Shown here: in pieces, positions 52,663 to 59,617 of the stretch
Numbering within the stretch: the stretch's first letter is position 1
Layout of the letters: every line of letters starts with the position of its first letter
Source of the DNA: JACKHA01 sp041401985
GTDB taxonomy: Bacteria > Planctomycetota > Phycisphaerae > Phycisphaerales > UBA1924
Reading direction: 5' to 3'
DNA length: 64,000 nucleotides
Assembly: GCA_041401985.1 (NCBI GenBank)
Contig: JAWKTE010000007.1
Location: 1-64,000 of the forward strand
Position numbers and translations under genes: made by a program
The notes under the pieces: generated by a model
Database searches by the model: none
Told to the model about the DNA's origin: nothing
The model's input: the letters and a program-made list of their open reading frames with translations, nothing else

Positions 52663-53478
52663 GTGCAGATCGAACCCATGCCGGGATTGGAGCCCGATCA
52701 GGCCGAGGTCCACGCCCGCCTCTGCGACCTGGTGCTGGATGCACCCCGCGCCGACGAGGCGTACGACGCCATCCCCGAGTCAAGAAGTGCCCGGATCATC
52801 AGCGTCGACATCGCCCGCTACCTCATCCCCGAGTTCCGCGATCGCCTCTTCCGCATCCGCCACACGCCCTCGACGGCCACGCCCGCGGGGGCCTACGCCC
52901 ACAATCGCATGCTGCGCACCCTGACCCGTGGCACCACAACCCCCGACGGCGTGGTCGTGTTCCTCGCCGGCGGAGCCGGATCAGGTAAAACGACGTCCCT
53001 GGCCAGCACGGCCGATGTCGTGGAACTTGCGTTCGACAACCAGATGCTCAACCCCGACCGGGCTCGCGTGCTGCTCGACGCCGCAGCCGACAATGGTTGG
53101 CAAGGCGTTGTGACATACGTCCATCGTCCGTTCCCGCTTGTCGTCGATGGGGTCATCCGCCGGAGCGTCGAGACCGGAAGGTGGAATCGCCTGCACGAAC
53201 TGCCCGCCATGCACATGCGGGCCCAGCAGACGTTCTGGGAACTCAGCAGCGAGTATCGGACCAACCCCGCCGTCTCGTGGGGCGTGCTGGAGAACCTGGG
53301 CACACCATCCTCGCCGACCGACGTCCGCCCACTCTCGCCGCTGGCTCTCAGGCCAGGCGAACCGCGCCGATACCAGGACGTACAATCTCTACGAAAGGTC
53401 GTGGATGAACAGGTCCGACTCGCCATCCAGGAAGGACGATTCCCGGAGCCCCTCAGAACGCTCTGTCTCGGCGCGTGA
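52663..53478 (+). CDS. Zeta-toxin-like P-loop kinase/ATPase
   Basis: A protein of about 271 residues with a Walker A AGGAGSGKTTS (about residues 102-112) and downstream Zeta-like features (VELAFDNQML, RARVLLDAAADNGWQGVVTYVHRPFPLVVDGVIRRSVETGR). In Zeta/PezT-type kinases this region holds the substrate Asp and the Arg-bearing lid. Zeta toxins phosphorylate UDP-N-acetyl sugars; other family members are chromosomal and may not be toxins. No Epsilon antitoxin precedes it; a 43-residue membrane protein follows 10 nt later. Start GTG 52663 rests on the TACGAT box; ATG 52648 is the alternative. Confidence 0.6.
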   Translation: MQIEPMPGLEPDQAEVHARLCDLVLDAPRADEAYDAIPESRSARIISVDIARYLIPEFRDRLFRIRHTPSTATPAGAYAHNRMLRTLTRGTTTPDGVVVFLAGGAGSGKTTSLASTADVVELAFDNQMLNPDRARVLLDAAADNGWQGVVTYVHRPFPLVVDGVIRRSVETGRWNRLHELPAMHMRAQQTFWELSSEYRTNPAVSWGVLENLGTPSSPTDVRPLSPLALRPGEPRRYQDVQSLRKVVDEQVRLAIQEGRFPEPLRTLCLGA

Positions 53479-53488
53479 GGGAGTTGAT

Positions 53489-53620
53489 GTGCTGTCTTTC
53501 GTCCTCGGAGCCGCGACCGCGTCCCTGATCGCCTACGCGACCTGGCGCCGCCAGCAAGAGGCCAAGGCGGCCGAGCACCGCGTCCACGACCCCAGGTTCC
53601 CGCAGGAAATCGGCATGTAG
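53489..53620 (+). CDS. Small single-span membrane protein
   Basis: A 43-residue peptide (MLSFVLGAATASLIAYATW, then a charged RRQQEAKAAEHRV tail). One N-out/C-in-type span and a basic stop-transfer are visible. GTG 53489 is preceded by GAGGGAG at 5 nt and by the Zeta-like stop 10 nt upstream, so the two are likely translated from one message. It is too small for family assignment. It may be a partner or inhibitor of the Zeta-like protein; inference only. Confidence 0.5.
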   Translation: MLSFVLGAATASLIAYATWRRQQEAKAAEHRVHDPRFPQEIGM

Positions 53621-53655
53621 GCCAAGGCCACCGGCCCACCCGAGGCAGCCCACCC

Positions 53656-54225
53656 ATGCCCCGCCCCGCGATCTTCCTCGACCGCGACGACACCCTCATC
53701 GAAAACGCCACCCTCCCCCCCGAGGCCTTCGCCGCACGCCACCACGGCGACCTCTGCGACCCCGCCTGGGTCCGCCCCCTCCCCAACGCCATCAACGCCT
53801 GCCGACGCCTCGCCGGCGCCGGCTTCGCACTCATCGTCGTGAGCAACCAGGGCCTCGTCGCCCGGGGCCACGGCACCATCGAACAGGTCGAAGCCACCAA
53901 CGACGCCATGCGCCGACTGTTCACCGACGACCAGCACCGCGGCCTCATCGCCGCCATCTACTACTGCCCCTTCCACCCCATCGGCCGCGTTCCCGCCTTC
54001 ACCCGCGAGCACCCGTGGCGCAAGCCCGCCCCCGGCATGCTCATGGCCGCCGCCGCCGCGCTGGACATCGATCTCGCCCGCTCATGGGCCGTCGGCGACA
54101 AGCCCCGCGACCTGGAATCAGGCCGCCGCGCCGGCATCCCAGACTCAAACCTGCTGCTCGTCTCAGCCGCGTTCGACCTCGCCGCCGCCGCCGACCGCAT
54201 CCTCGCCGCAAGCCAGTCGCGGTAG
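53656..54225 (+). CDS. GmhB-like HAD phosphatase (heptose bisphosphatase or histidinol-phosphatase family)
   Basis: A 189-residue HAD-IIIA phosphatase: IFLDRDDTLIENA (nucleophile Asp and acid/base Asp), VVSNQGLVARG (motif II), a zinc-loop-like region with YYCPFHP and HPWRKPAPGMLMAAA (Lys), then AVGDKPRDLESGRRAG (motif IV). GmhB removes the C7 phosphate of heptose 1,7-bisphosphate, the step between the two HldE reactions. With hldE at 14522 and an HldE-like gene at 41638, it could complete ADP-heptose synthesis. The Cys residues of the zinc site seem reduced, so a related histidinol-phosphate or sugar substrate is possible. Confidence 0.75.
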   Translation: MPRPAIFLDRDDTLIENATLPPEAFAARHHGDLCDPAWVRPLPNAINACRRLAGAGFALIVVSNQGLVARGHGTIEQVEATNDAMRRLFTDDQHRGLIAAIYYCPFHPIGRVPAFTREHPWRKPAPGMLMAAAAALDIDLARSWAVGDKPRDLESGRRAGIPDSNLLLVSAAFDLAAAADRILAASQSR

Positions 54226-54264
54226 ATCGCCCTTCCCAACGCACCGCCGCCCGCCGCGATGTGG

Positions 54265-54270
54265 TATCAC
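54265..54270 (+). promoter_or_regulatory. Leaderless-type -10 box TATCAC before 54277
   Basis: TATCAC ends 6 nt before ATG 54277 (spacer ACCAAC). It is one base off TANNNT at the last position but has the exact spacing of the other boxes. It also argues against the in-frame ATG at 54259. Confidence 0.4.
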
Positions 54271-54276
54271 ACCAAC

Positions 54277-55728
54277 ATGGCCACCACGCCGCCACGCCCA
54301 CGCCTCGACGCCATCGACCAACTCCGCGGCCTGGTCATGGTCCTCATGGCCCTCGACCACGCCCGCAACTACTTCGCCCCCTTCCCCCACGCCCCCGACG
54401 ATCTCTCCCAGGCCTCACCAGCCCTCTTCCTCACCCGCTGGATCACCCACTTCTGCGCCCCGGTCTTCGTCTTCCTCGCCGGAACATCCATCTACCTCAA
54501 GCAATCCCGCGACACCCCGCGAGCCGGGGCGTCCCCGCCCCGGTCCCCAGAGATCCCACACAACTCCGCGCGAGCCGGGGCGTCCCCGCCCCGGTCATCG
54601 GGGCAGGCACACGCAGACGCGCGAGCCGGGGCGTCCCCGCCCCGGTCCCCAGATATTCCACACAACTCCACGCGAGCTGAAGCGTCCCCGCCCCGGTCCC
54701 CAGAGATTCCACGCAACTCCAAGCGAGCCGGGGCGTCCCCGCCCAGGTCCGTCACCAGCGACGCCCCAGCCACCACCTCACCGACCCCACCCCCCAGCCT
54801 CTCCCGCTACCTCATCACCCGAGGCCTCTGGCTCATCCTTCTCGAACTCACCATCATCGGCGCCTCCTGGGGCTTCGCCTTCGTCGGCATCCTTTGCTTC
54901 CAGGTCATCTGGGTGCTCGGCATCTCCATGATCATCATGGCCCTGCTCGTCCGCCTGCCCTGGCAGGTCTCGTTCGTGTTCGGCCTCACCACCGTCGGCC
55001 TCCACAACCTGCTCGACCCCATCCAGACCGCCACCTTTGCCGAAGCTTCGCGCTCCCTCGCGCCCGCCTGGCGCATCCTCCACGAACAGGGCTTCATCCC
55101 ATTCACAAACGCCCAGTCCTGGCCCCAGCCCGGCATCTTCGTCATCTACCCCCTCATCCCCTGGCCCGGCGTCATGGCCCTGGGATACTGCTTCGGCAAG
55201 GTCGCCACCATGCCCGCCGCCGCCCGACTCAAGTGGACCGCCACCCTCGGCACCGCCTGCATCCTCGCCTTCCTCCTCCTCCGCGCCGCCCTCACCTACG
55301 GCGACCCCCGCCCCATCGACGCCAACCCCCCCGACCACCCCATCCTCGCCCTGCTCAACACCACCAAGTACCCACCCTCCCTCCAGTTCCTCCTCATGAC
55401 CCTCGGCCCAGCCCTGCTCGCCCTCGTCGCCCTCGAACGACACCGCGGCCCCATCGCCGACACCCTCCGCACCTTCGGCCGCGTCCCCCTCTTCTTCTAC
55501 CTCCTACACATCCCCCTCACCCACATTCCTTCTGCCATCATCTGGTTCGCCCTGCTCGGAGCGACCTCCGGCTGGCAGATCGCCCCCCCGTTCCCGGACG
55601 CCTACACCCCCCAACTCTGGGTGGCCTACGCCGCCTGGGTCGCCGTTGTCGCCACCCTCTGGTGGCCGTGCCGCTGGTACGAGCGCCTCCGCACCCGCCA
55701 CCGCGCCTGGTGGACAACCTATCTCTGA
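54277..55728 (+). CDS. DUF1624/HGSNAT-like membrane acyltransferase with in-frame 51-bp repeat insertion
   Basis: A 483-residue multi-span protein. LDAIDQLRGLVMVLMALDHARNYF at the N-terminus matches the DUF1624/heparan-alpha-glucosaminide N-acetyltransferase-like family, which moves acyl groups across the membrane. About 9-10 spans follow. Between span 2 (ITHFCAPVFVFLAGTSIYL) and span 3 (YLITRGLWLILLELTII) is a hydrophilic block (about residues 82-158) made of five 17-residue repeats of the RAGASPPRSPEIPHNSA type. These are the translation of a REP-like hairpin repeat (54519-54747), absent from the family. The rest of the protein stays in frame. ATG 54277 follows a TATCAC box. Confidence 0.75.
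   Translation: MATTPPRPRLDAIDQLRGLVMVLMALDHARNYFAPFPHAPDDLSQASPALFLTRWITHFCAPVFVFLAGTSIYLKQSRDTPRAGASPPRSPEIPHNSARAGASPPRSSGQAHADARAGASPPRSPDIPHNSTRAEASPPRSPEIPRNSKRAGASPPRSVTSDAPATTSPTPPPSLSRYLITRGLWLILLELTIIGASWGFAFVGILCFQVIWVLGISMIIMALLVRLPWQVSFVFGLTTVGLHNLLDPIQTATFAEASRSLAPAWRILHEQGFIPFTNAQSWPQPGIFVIYPLIPWPGVMALGYCFGKVATMPAAARLKWTATLGTACILAFLLLRAALTYGDPRPIDANPPDHPILALLNTTKYPPSLQFLLMTLGPALLALVALERHRGPIADTLRTFGRVPLFFYLLHIPLTHIPSAIIWFALLGATSGWQIAPPFPDAYTPQLWVAYAAWVAVVATLWWPCRWYERLRTRHRAWWTTYL
54519..54747 (+). repeat. Five-copy 51-bp tandem of the REP-like hairpin inside a CDS
   Basis: Units begin at 54519, 54570, 54621, 54672 and 54723, an exact 51-bp (17-codon) period. Each has a 25-bp hairpin part (GCGAG, CCGGGGCG, TCCC, CGCCCCGG) and a 26-bp spacer. 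Units 1-3 are perfect in the hairpin; unit 4 has CTGAAGCG in the left arm; unit 5 has one change in the right arm. Spacers 1, 3 and 4 are near-identical; spacer 2 differs. Being a multiple of three, the array keeps the frame. Confidence 0.9.
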
Positions 55729-55751
55729 CCCTTTGCCCTCCCACCCCACGC

Positions 55752-55776
55752 GCGAGCCGGGGCGTCCCCGCTCCGG
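55752..55776. repeat. REP-like hairpin, single copy after the acyltransferase-like gene
   Basis: GCGAG then CCGGGGCG, TCCC and CGCTCCGG: one mismatch from the consensus in the right arm. It lies 24 nt after the stop at 55728, in the same orientation as the in-gene array. Confidence 0.8.
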
Positions 55777-55837
55777 CCCCCACGCTACCTCGCCCCGTCC
55801 AACCCCCGTCCCTCCATCGCCTTACGAAACCGCGACC

Positions 55838-55863
55838 AACCCCGCCGGTATCCCCGCGGGGTT
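55838..55863 (+). terminator. Hairpin terminator candidate in the 55729-56027 gap
   Basis: AACCCCGC (55838-55845) pairs with GCGGGGTT (55856-55863) around a 10-nt loop and is followed by TTTCG. The remainder of the 299-bp gap holds the REP-like hairpin at 55752, other GC-rich palindromic stretches, and no further gene. Confidence 0.5.
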
Positions 55864-56027
55864 TCGCCGCGCCAGGCTCGACCCGGCCAGTGGCGCGCGA
55901 ATGATTCCAACCCGTCCCCCGCCCCGGCGGGCCTGCAAGGGCCGGCTCATGCCGGTGGGCGATCGTCCCGACAACAACCGGCACGGGCTTCGCGCCCGGC
56001 CCCCGACGCGATGACGGAGACCCGCGC

Positions 56028-58889
56028 ATGCTTCGCCACCTCGCCGCTCTTGCCGCCCTGATGCTCCTGGTCCTCCTCGCCCCGCGCGCCGCCGCGCAGG
56101 GCTTCGAGGCCGACCCCCGCGTCACCAGCGGCACCCTCGACAACGGCCTCCGCTACCTCGTCGTCCCCATCGACGAGCCCTCTCGCGGCGCTGCCGTCCG
56201 CCTCATCGTCGACGCCGGACTCGTCCACGAGACCGAGAACCAGTACGGCACCGCCGACGTCGCCGCCCAGGCCGCCCGCGCCGCCATCGGCTCCGACGCC
56301 ACCGCCACCATCGCAGGCGACCACGCCGTCGTCTCGCTGAACCTCACCGACGCCTCCGCCCTCGGCGGGCGTCTCTCGGCGTTCTCGACGCTCGTCGCGG
56401 GCCAGGCCATCCGCGCCGACGCCCTCGCCGCTGCCAAGGTCGCCGCCGCCGAGTCGCTCGCCCGCGTCCCCGCCGAGCAGCGGATCCACTCGCTGGCCAT
56501 GCGTCGCCTCATGCCGACCTCCCGGGCCGTCCGACGCCCCGCCGCCGGCATGCCCGACGCCGTCCGCGCCCTGACCCCCGACGCGATCCAGGCCTTCGCC
56601 CAGCGCTGGTACGTCCCGTCCAACGCCACGCTCATCGTCGTCGCCCCCGGCGACGCCGAGGCCCTCGTCGGCCAGGTCCGCGCCGCCTTCGGCTCGCTCG
56701 CCCGTGTCCCCCGACCGGCTTCCCCCGCAACCCCCGCCGCCTCCTGGACCCGCCCCGCGGCCCCCATCATCATCGAAGACCCCGGCGTCTCCACCCCCGT
56801 CTTCAGCCTCGTCTCGGCCGCCCCCAACGCGAGCGCCAACTCCATCCGCGCCATCCGCGCCGAACTGGTCGCCCACGTCGCCCTCGACGTGCTCGAGAAC
56901 ATCGCCCAGGTCCGCCTCGTCAAGGACAAGGTCCCCTTCTCCGCCGCGACCTGCGACACCATGAACGGCCCCGAGGGCCTCCGCTGGACCGCCTTCCACG
57001 TCACAGGCGACGCCGTCGCCTGGGACCAGGTCCTCGCCGCCGCCATCGCCGAGGCCAACCGCATCCGCATCCACGGCATCGAGACCGCCGACGTCGGCGA
57101 GTCGCTCATCGCCATGGCCACCGAACTCGAAGCTCAGGCCCAGGCCGAGACCACCGGCCCCGCCTCCACACTCGCCGACGCCCTGGTCGAATCCCGCGGC
57201 GGCCCCTCCGCCGCCCAGCGCCTCGAACTGCTCTTCGCCCAGATCCGCAACATCTCCGCCGACGACGCCGAGTGGGCCTTCGGACGCTACATCGACCCCG
57301 GCGTGTCCGCGATGGTCCTGGCCATCCCCGCCCAGCCCGGCGCCCCGACCGAGCAGGCCGTCTCCCAGGCCGCACAGGCCGCCTGGGCCCAGACGCCCGA
57401 GCCCGCGATCGAACTCGTCCGCCCCTGGCTCCTGGCCCCCGCCCTCCCCACGCCGGGCGAGGTCGTCGAGATCGCCCAGGACCCCGAGACCCAGGTCTGG
57501 TCCGGCTGGCTCTCCAACGGCATCCGCTTCCATTTCCGCCAGATGCAGGGCCGCCAACCCGGCGGCGTCGAGTTCTCCGCCAGCATCGCCGGCAGCCAGC
57601 TCCTCGAAGACGCCGACACCCGGGGCCTCTCCGAACTCGTCGGGCGCTCCTGGGAACTCCTGGAACTGCCCGACATGCCGTCGGCCAAGCTCCAGGCCCT
57701 GCTCCGCCCGTCGGCCGTCCGCATGCAGTCCCTCGGCCTGGGCGACTACTACCGCATCACCGTGCCCACCAACCGCCAGTTCTTCAACGCCTACATGCAG
57801 CGCTTCCACGCCATGCTCACTCGCTCCGAGCCAAACCAGGACCAGGTCGACAGCTACGCCCGCGGCATCGAGTCCGCCGTGCCCGCCCTGGGCATCGATC
57901 TGGGCGACACCTTCACGCATCTGCTGAATGAGACCATGTACGTCCCGGGCGAGGTCCGCGTCCGCCCGCCGACGCCCGAGATGGCCTCCCACATCACCGC
58001 CGACAACACCCGCGCCTGGTCGCGCCGCGTCGCCCTGGCCCCGATGGAAGTCGCCATCACCGGCGACATCCCGCTCGAGGAAGCCCTCGACGCCCTCAAG
58101 TACTACGTCGGCAGCCTGCCCGACCGCCCCCGCATCTCTCGCAACACCTTCGACGACCTGCGCACCAGCGTCCTCAACCCGCTGCCCCACATCGGCACCG
58201 CCGAGGTCCAGTCCCTGGGCACCCGCGCCGGCATCTACGTCAAGGGCTTCTACGTCTGCGAGCAGGAGCACCCCGACGCCGAGGCCCTCCGCGTCGCCAT
58301 GAACATCCTCAACGCCCGCCTCGTCGGCGAGGCCCCGCTCCTGGGCCTGCCCGGCGGCGGCTCGTTCAACATCAACTTCCTCCAGCAGTTCCCCGGCACC
58401 TCCTTCATGTACTACGTCGTCCAGGGCGACCACGACGCGGAGGCCTGGGCGCGCTACTGCCAGACCGTCAACACCATGTTCCAGCGCTTCGCCACCGACG
58501 GCCCGACGCTCGAAGAGGTCGGCGCCGCCGCCGAGGACCTGGCCCGCGACCAGGAGACGTCCGTCGGCTCCGCGACCGGCTGGTGGGACATCCTCTCGCT
58601 CGAAACCTACAAGGGCCGCGACTCGCGCGCCTTCCGCACCAGCCCCGAGCGCTACCGAGCCATGACGCCCCAGGCCGTCCGCGACGCCTTCAACCGCTAC
58701 TTCAGCCGCCAGAACAACGTCATCGAACTCGCCGCCATCCCGGCCGCCGCCGACGAACTCCTCCAGTTCGTCGTCACACCCCCGCCCCCGCCGCCCGCTC
58801 CCGAGCAGGGCGACGGCGCCGGTTCGGGCGATGGTGGCGACGCCGCCGGCCCCCAGCCCGCCGGCCCCGACGCCCCCGGCGGCCGCTGA
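56028..58889 (+). CDS. Secreted M16 (pitrilysin)-family protein lacking the zinc motif
   Basis: A 953-residue exported protein: signal peptide (about 1-24, LAALAALMLLVLLAPRAAA), then paired M16 domains (about 30-450 and 470-870), a Pro-rich stretch and a Gly/Asp-rich tail. N-terminal strand TLDNGLRYLVV and RLIVDAGLVHETENQYGTA correspond to the start of the catalytic domain, but the HxxEH site reads differently and no HxxEH is found elsewhere. It therefore looks like the non-catalytic subunit type of M16, which pairs with an active one; none is in the window. ATG 56028 follows CGGAGA. Confidence 0.75.
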   Translation: MLRHLAALAALMLLVLLAPRAAAQGFEADPRVTSGTLDNGLRYLVVPIDEPSRGAAVRLIVDAGLVHETENQYGTADVAAQAARAAIGSDATATIAGDHAVVSLNLTDASALGGRLSAFSTLVAGQAIRADALAAAKVAAAESLARVPAEQRIHSLAMRRLMPTSRAVRRPAAGMPDAVRALTPDAIQAFAQRWYVPSNATLIVVAPGDAEALVGQVRAAFGSLARVPRPASPATPAASWTRPAAPIIIEDPGVSTPVFSLVSAAPNASANSIRAIRAELVAHVALDVLENIAQVRLVKDKVPFSAATCDTMNGPEGLRWTAFHVTGDAVAWDQVLAAAIAEANRIRIHGIETADVGESLIAMATELEAQAQAETTGPASTLADALVESRGGPSAAQRLELLFAQIRNISADDAEWAFGRYIDPGVSAMVLAIPAQPGAPTEQAVSQAAQAAWAQTPEPAIELVRPWLLAPALPTPGEVVEIAQDPETQVWSGWLSNGIRFHFRQMQGRQPGGVEFSASIAGSQLLEDADTRGLSELVGRSWELLELPDMPSAKLQALLRPSAVRMQSLGLGDYYRITVPTNRQFFNAYMQRFHAMLTRSEPNQDQVDSYARGIESAVPALGIDLGDTFTHLLNETMYVPGEVRVRPPTPEMASHITADNTRAWSRRVALAPMEVAITGDIPLEEALDALKYYVGSLPDRPRISRNTFDDLRTSVLNPLPHIGTAEVQSLGTRAGIYVKGFYVCEQEHPDAEALRVAMNILNARLVGEAPLLGLPGGGSFNINFLQQFPGTSFMYYVVQGDHDAEAWARYCQTVNTMFQRFATDGPTLEEVGAAAEDLARDQETSVGSATGWWDILSLETYKGRDSRAFRTSPERYRAMTPQAVRDAFNRYFSRQNNVIELAAIPAAADELLQFVVTPPPPPPAPEQGDGAGSGDGGDAAGPQPAGPDAPGGR

Positions 58890-58914
58890 GCCGAGACTTC
58901 TTTGCCACACACCA

Positions 58915-58948
58915 ACGAGCCGCGCGGCGCAAGCCCGCGGCTCGTTTC
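58915..58948 (+). terminator. Hairpin terminator after the M16-like gene
   Basis: ACGAGCCGCG (58915-58924) pairs perfectly with CGCGGCTCGT (58936-58945), 11-nt loop, followed by TTC. It lies 26 nt after the stop. Confidence 0.7.
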
Positions 58949-59081
58949 ATCGCGCACATGCTGCGCCAACACCGAGTGATCCCCTTCGTTCTCGCACCAA
59001 ACCCACTCTTTCCGCCGCGACGTTGAAGCCCCGCCAACCCGACGCCGATACCGGACGTGCCCTCACACACGGAGCCGTCCC

Positions 59082-59495
59082 ATGATCGCCCCAGCCACAA
59101 ACCGCCGCCGCCACGAGCGCTTCGCCACCCTGCCCATGTACACGGGCGTCGAGGTCAAGATCGCCGGGGCCGACCGCACCCTGGCGGGCCACGCCTACGA
59201 CATCGCCGAGGGCGGCGCCCAGTTCGAACTCGACGAGGCCCTCCCCCCCGGCACGCCCGTCACCCTCCGCGTCAACCTGCCCCGCTGGCTCCCGCGCAGC
59301 CTCAACACGGGCGCGATCACCCTCGACGACGGCCCGCCCTCGGTCGAGGTCATGGGGCGCATCGTCTGGATCGACGACGACGGCGTGCCCGGCCCCGTCC
59401 GCATGGCCGCCGCATTCACGTCCTTCGCCGACGCCGCCGACCGCCACCGCCTGATCGACACGCTCGCCGCCGGCCTCCTCCGCCGCGCGGCGTGA
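59082..59495 (+). CDS. PilZ-domain protein
   Basis: A 137-residue protein made almost entirely of a PilZ domain. The cyclic-di-GMP-binding signature is RRRHERF (RxxxR, about 8-14) and DIAEGGAQFELDEAL (D/NxSxxG-like, about 45-59), followed by beta strands (GRIVWIDDD, MAAAFTSF). PilZ proteins bind c-di-GMP and tune motility, pili or exopolysaccharide. It lies upstream of the start of a PilB/GspE gene by 3.5 kb. ATG 59082 has GGAG 7 nt upstream. The second Ser of the motif is Glu, so binding should be tested before assuming it. Confidence 0.8.
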   Translation: MIAPATNRRRHERFATLPMYTGVEVKIAGADRTLAGHAYDIAEGGAQFELDEALPPGTPVTLRVNLPRWLPRSLNTGAITLDDGPPSVEVMGRIVWIDDDGVPGPVRMAAAFTSFADAADRHRLIDTLAAGLLRRAA

Positions 59496-59515
59496 CGGAG
59501 CCTCGTGTCCAGCGC

Positions 59516-59581
59516 GCGAGCCGGGGCGTCCCCGCCCCGGTCCTGTTCCAAAGCGCGCGAGCCGGGGCGTCCCCGCCCCGG
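59516..59581. repeat. Two REP-like hairpins between pilZ-like and fusion genes
   Basis: Copies at 59516-59540 and 59557-59581, 41 bp apart, both perfect to the consensus (GCGAG, CCGGGGCG, TCCC, CGCCCCGG) and in the same orientation. They lie between convergent genes. Confidence 0.85.
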
Positions 59582-59592
59582 TCCATCAACAC

Positions 59593-59617
59593 CTCGCGCC
59601 CTTCGCGACCTTCGCGT
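59593..59617. repeat. CGCGACCTTCGCG-type dispersed repeat
   Basis: CCTTCGCGACCTTCGCGTTC, the same type as at 50961-51075, directly abuts the end of the fusion gene (stop 59618-59620). Confidence 0.55.

Noticed and set aside
55947..58910. Open frame of 987 codons antisense to the M16-like gene
   Set aside because: The translation is Gly/Asp/Val-rich and has no conserved motif; the sense strand encodes a signal peptide and M16 domains.
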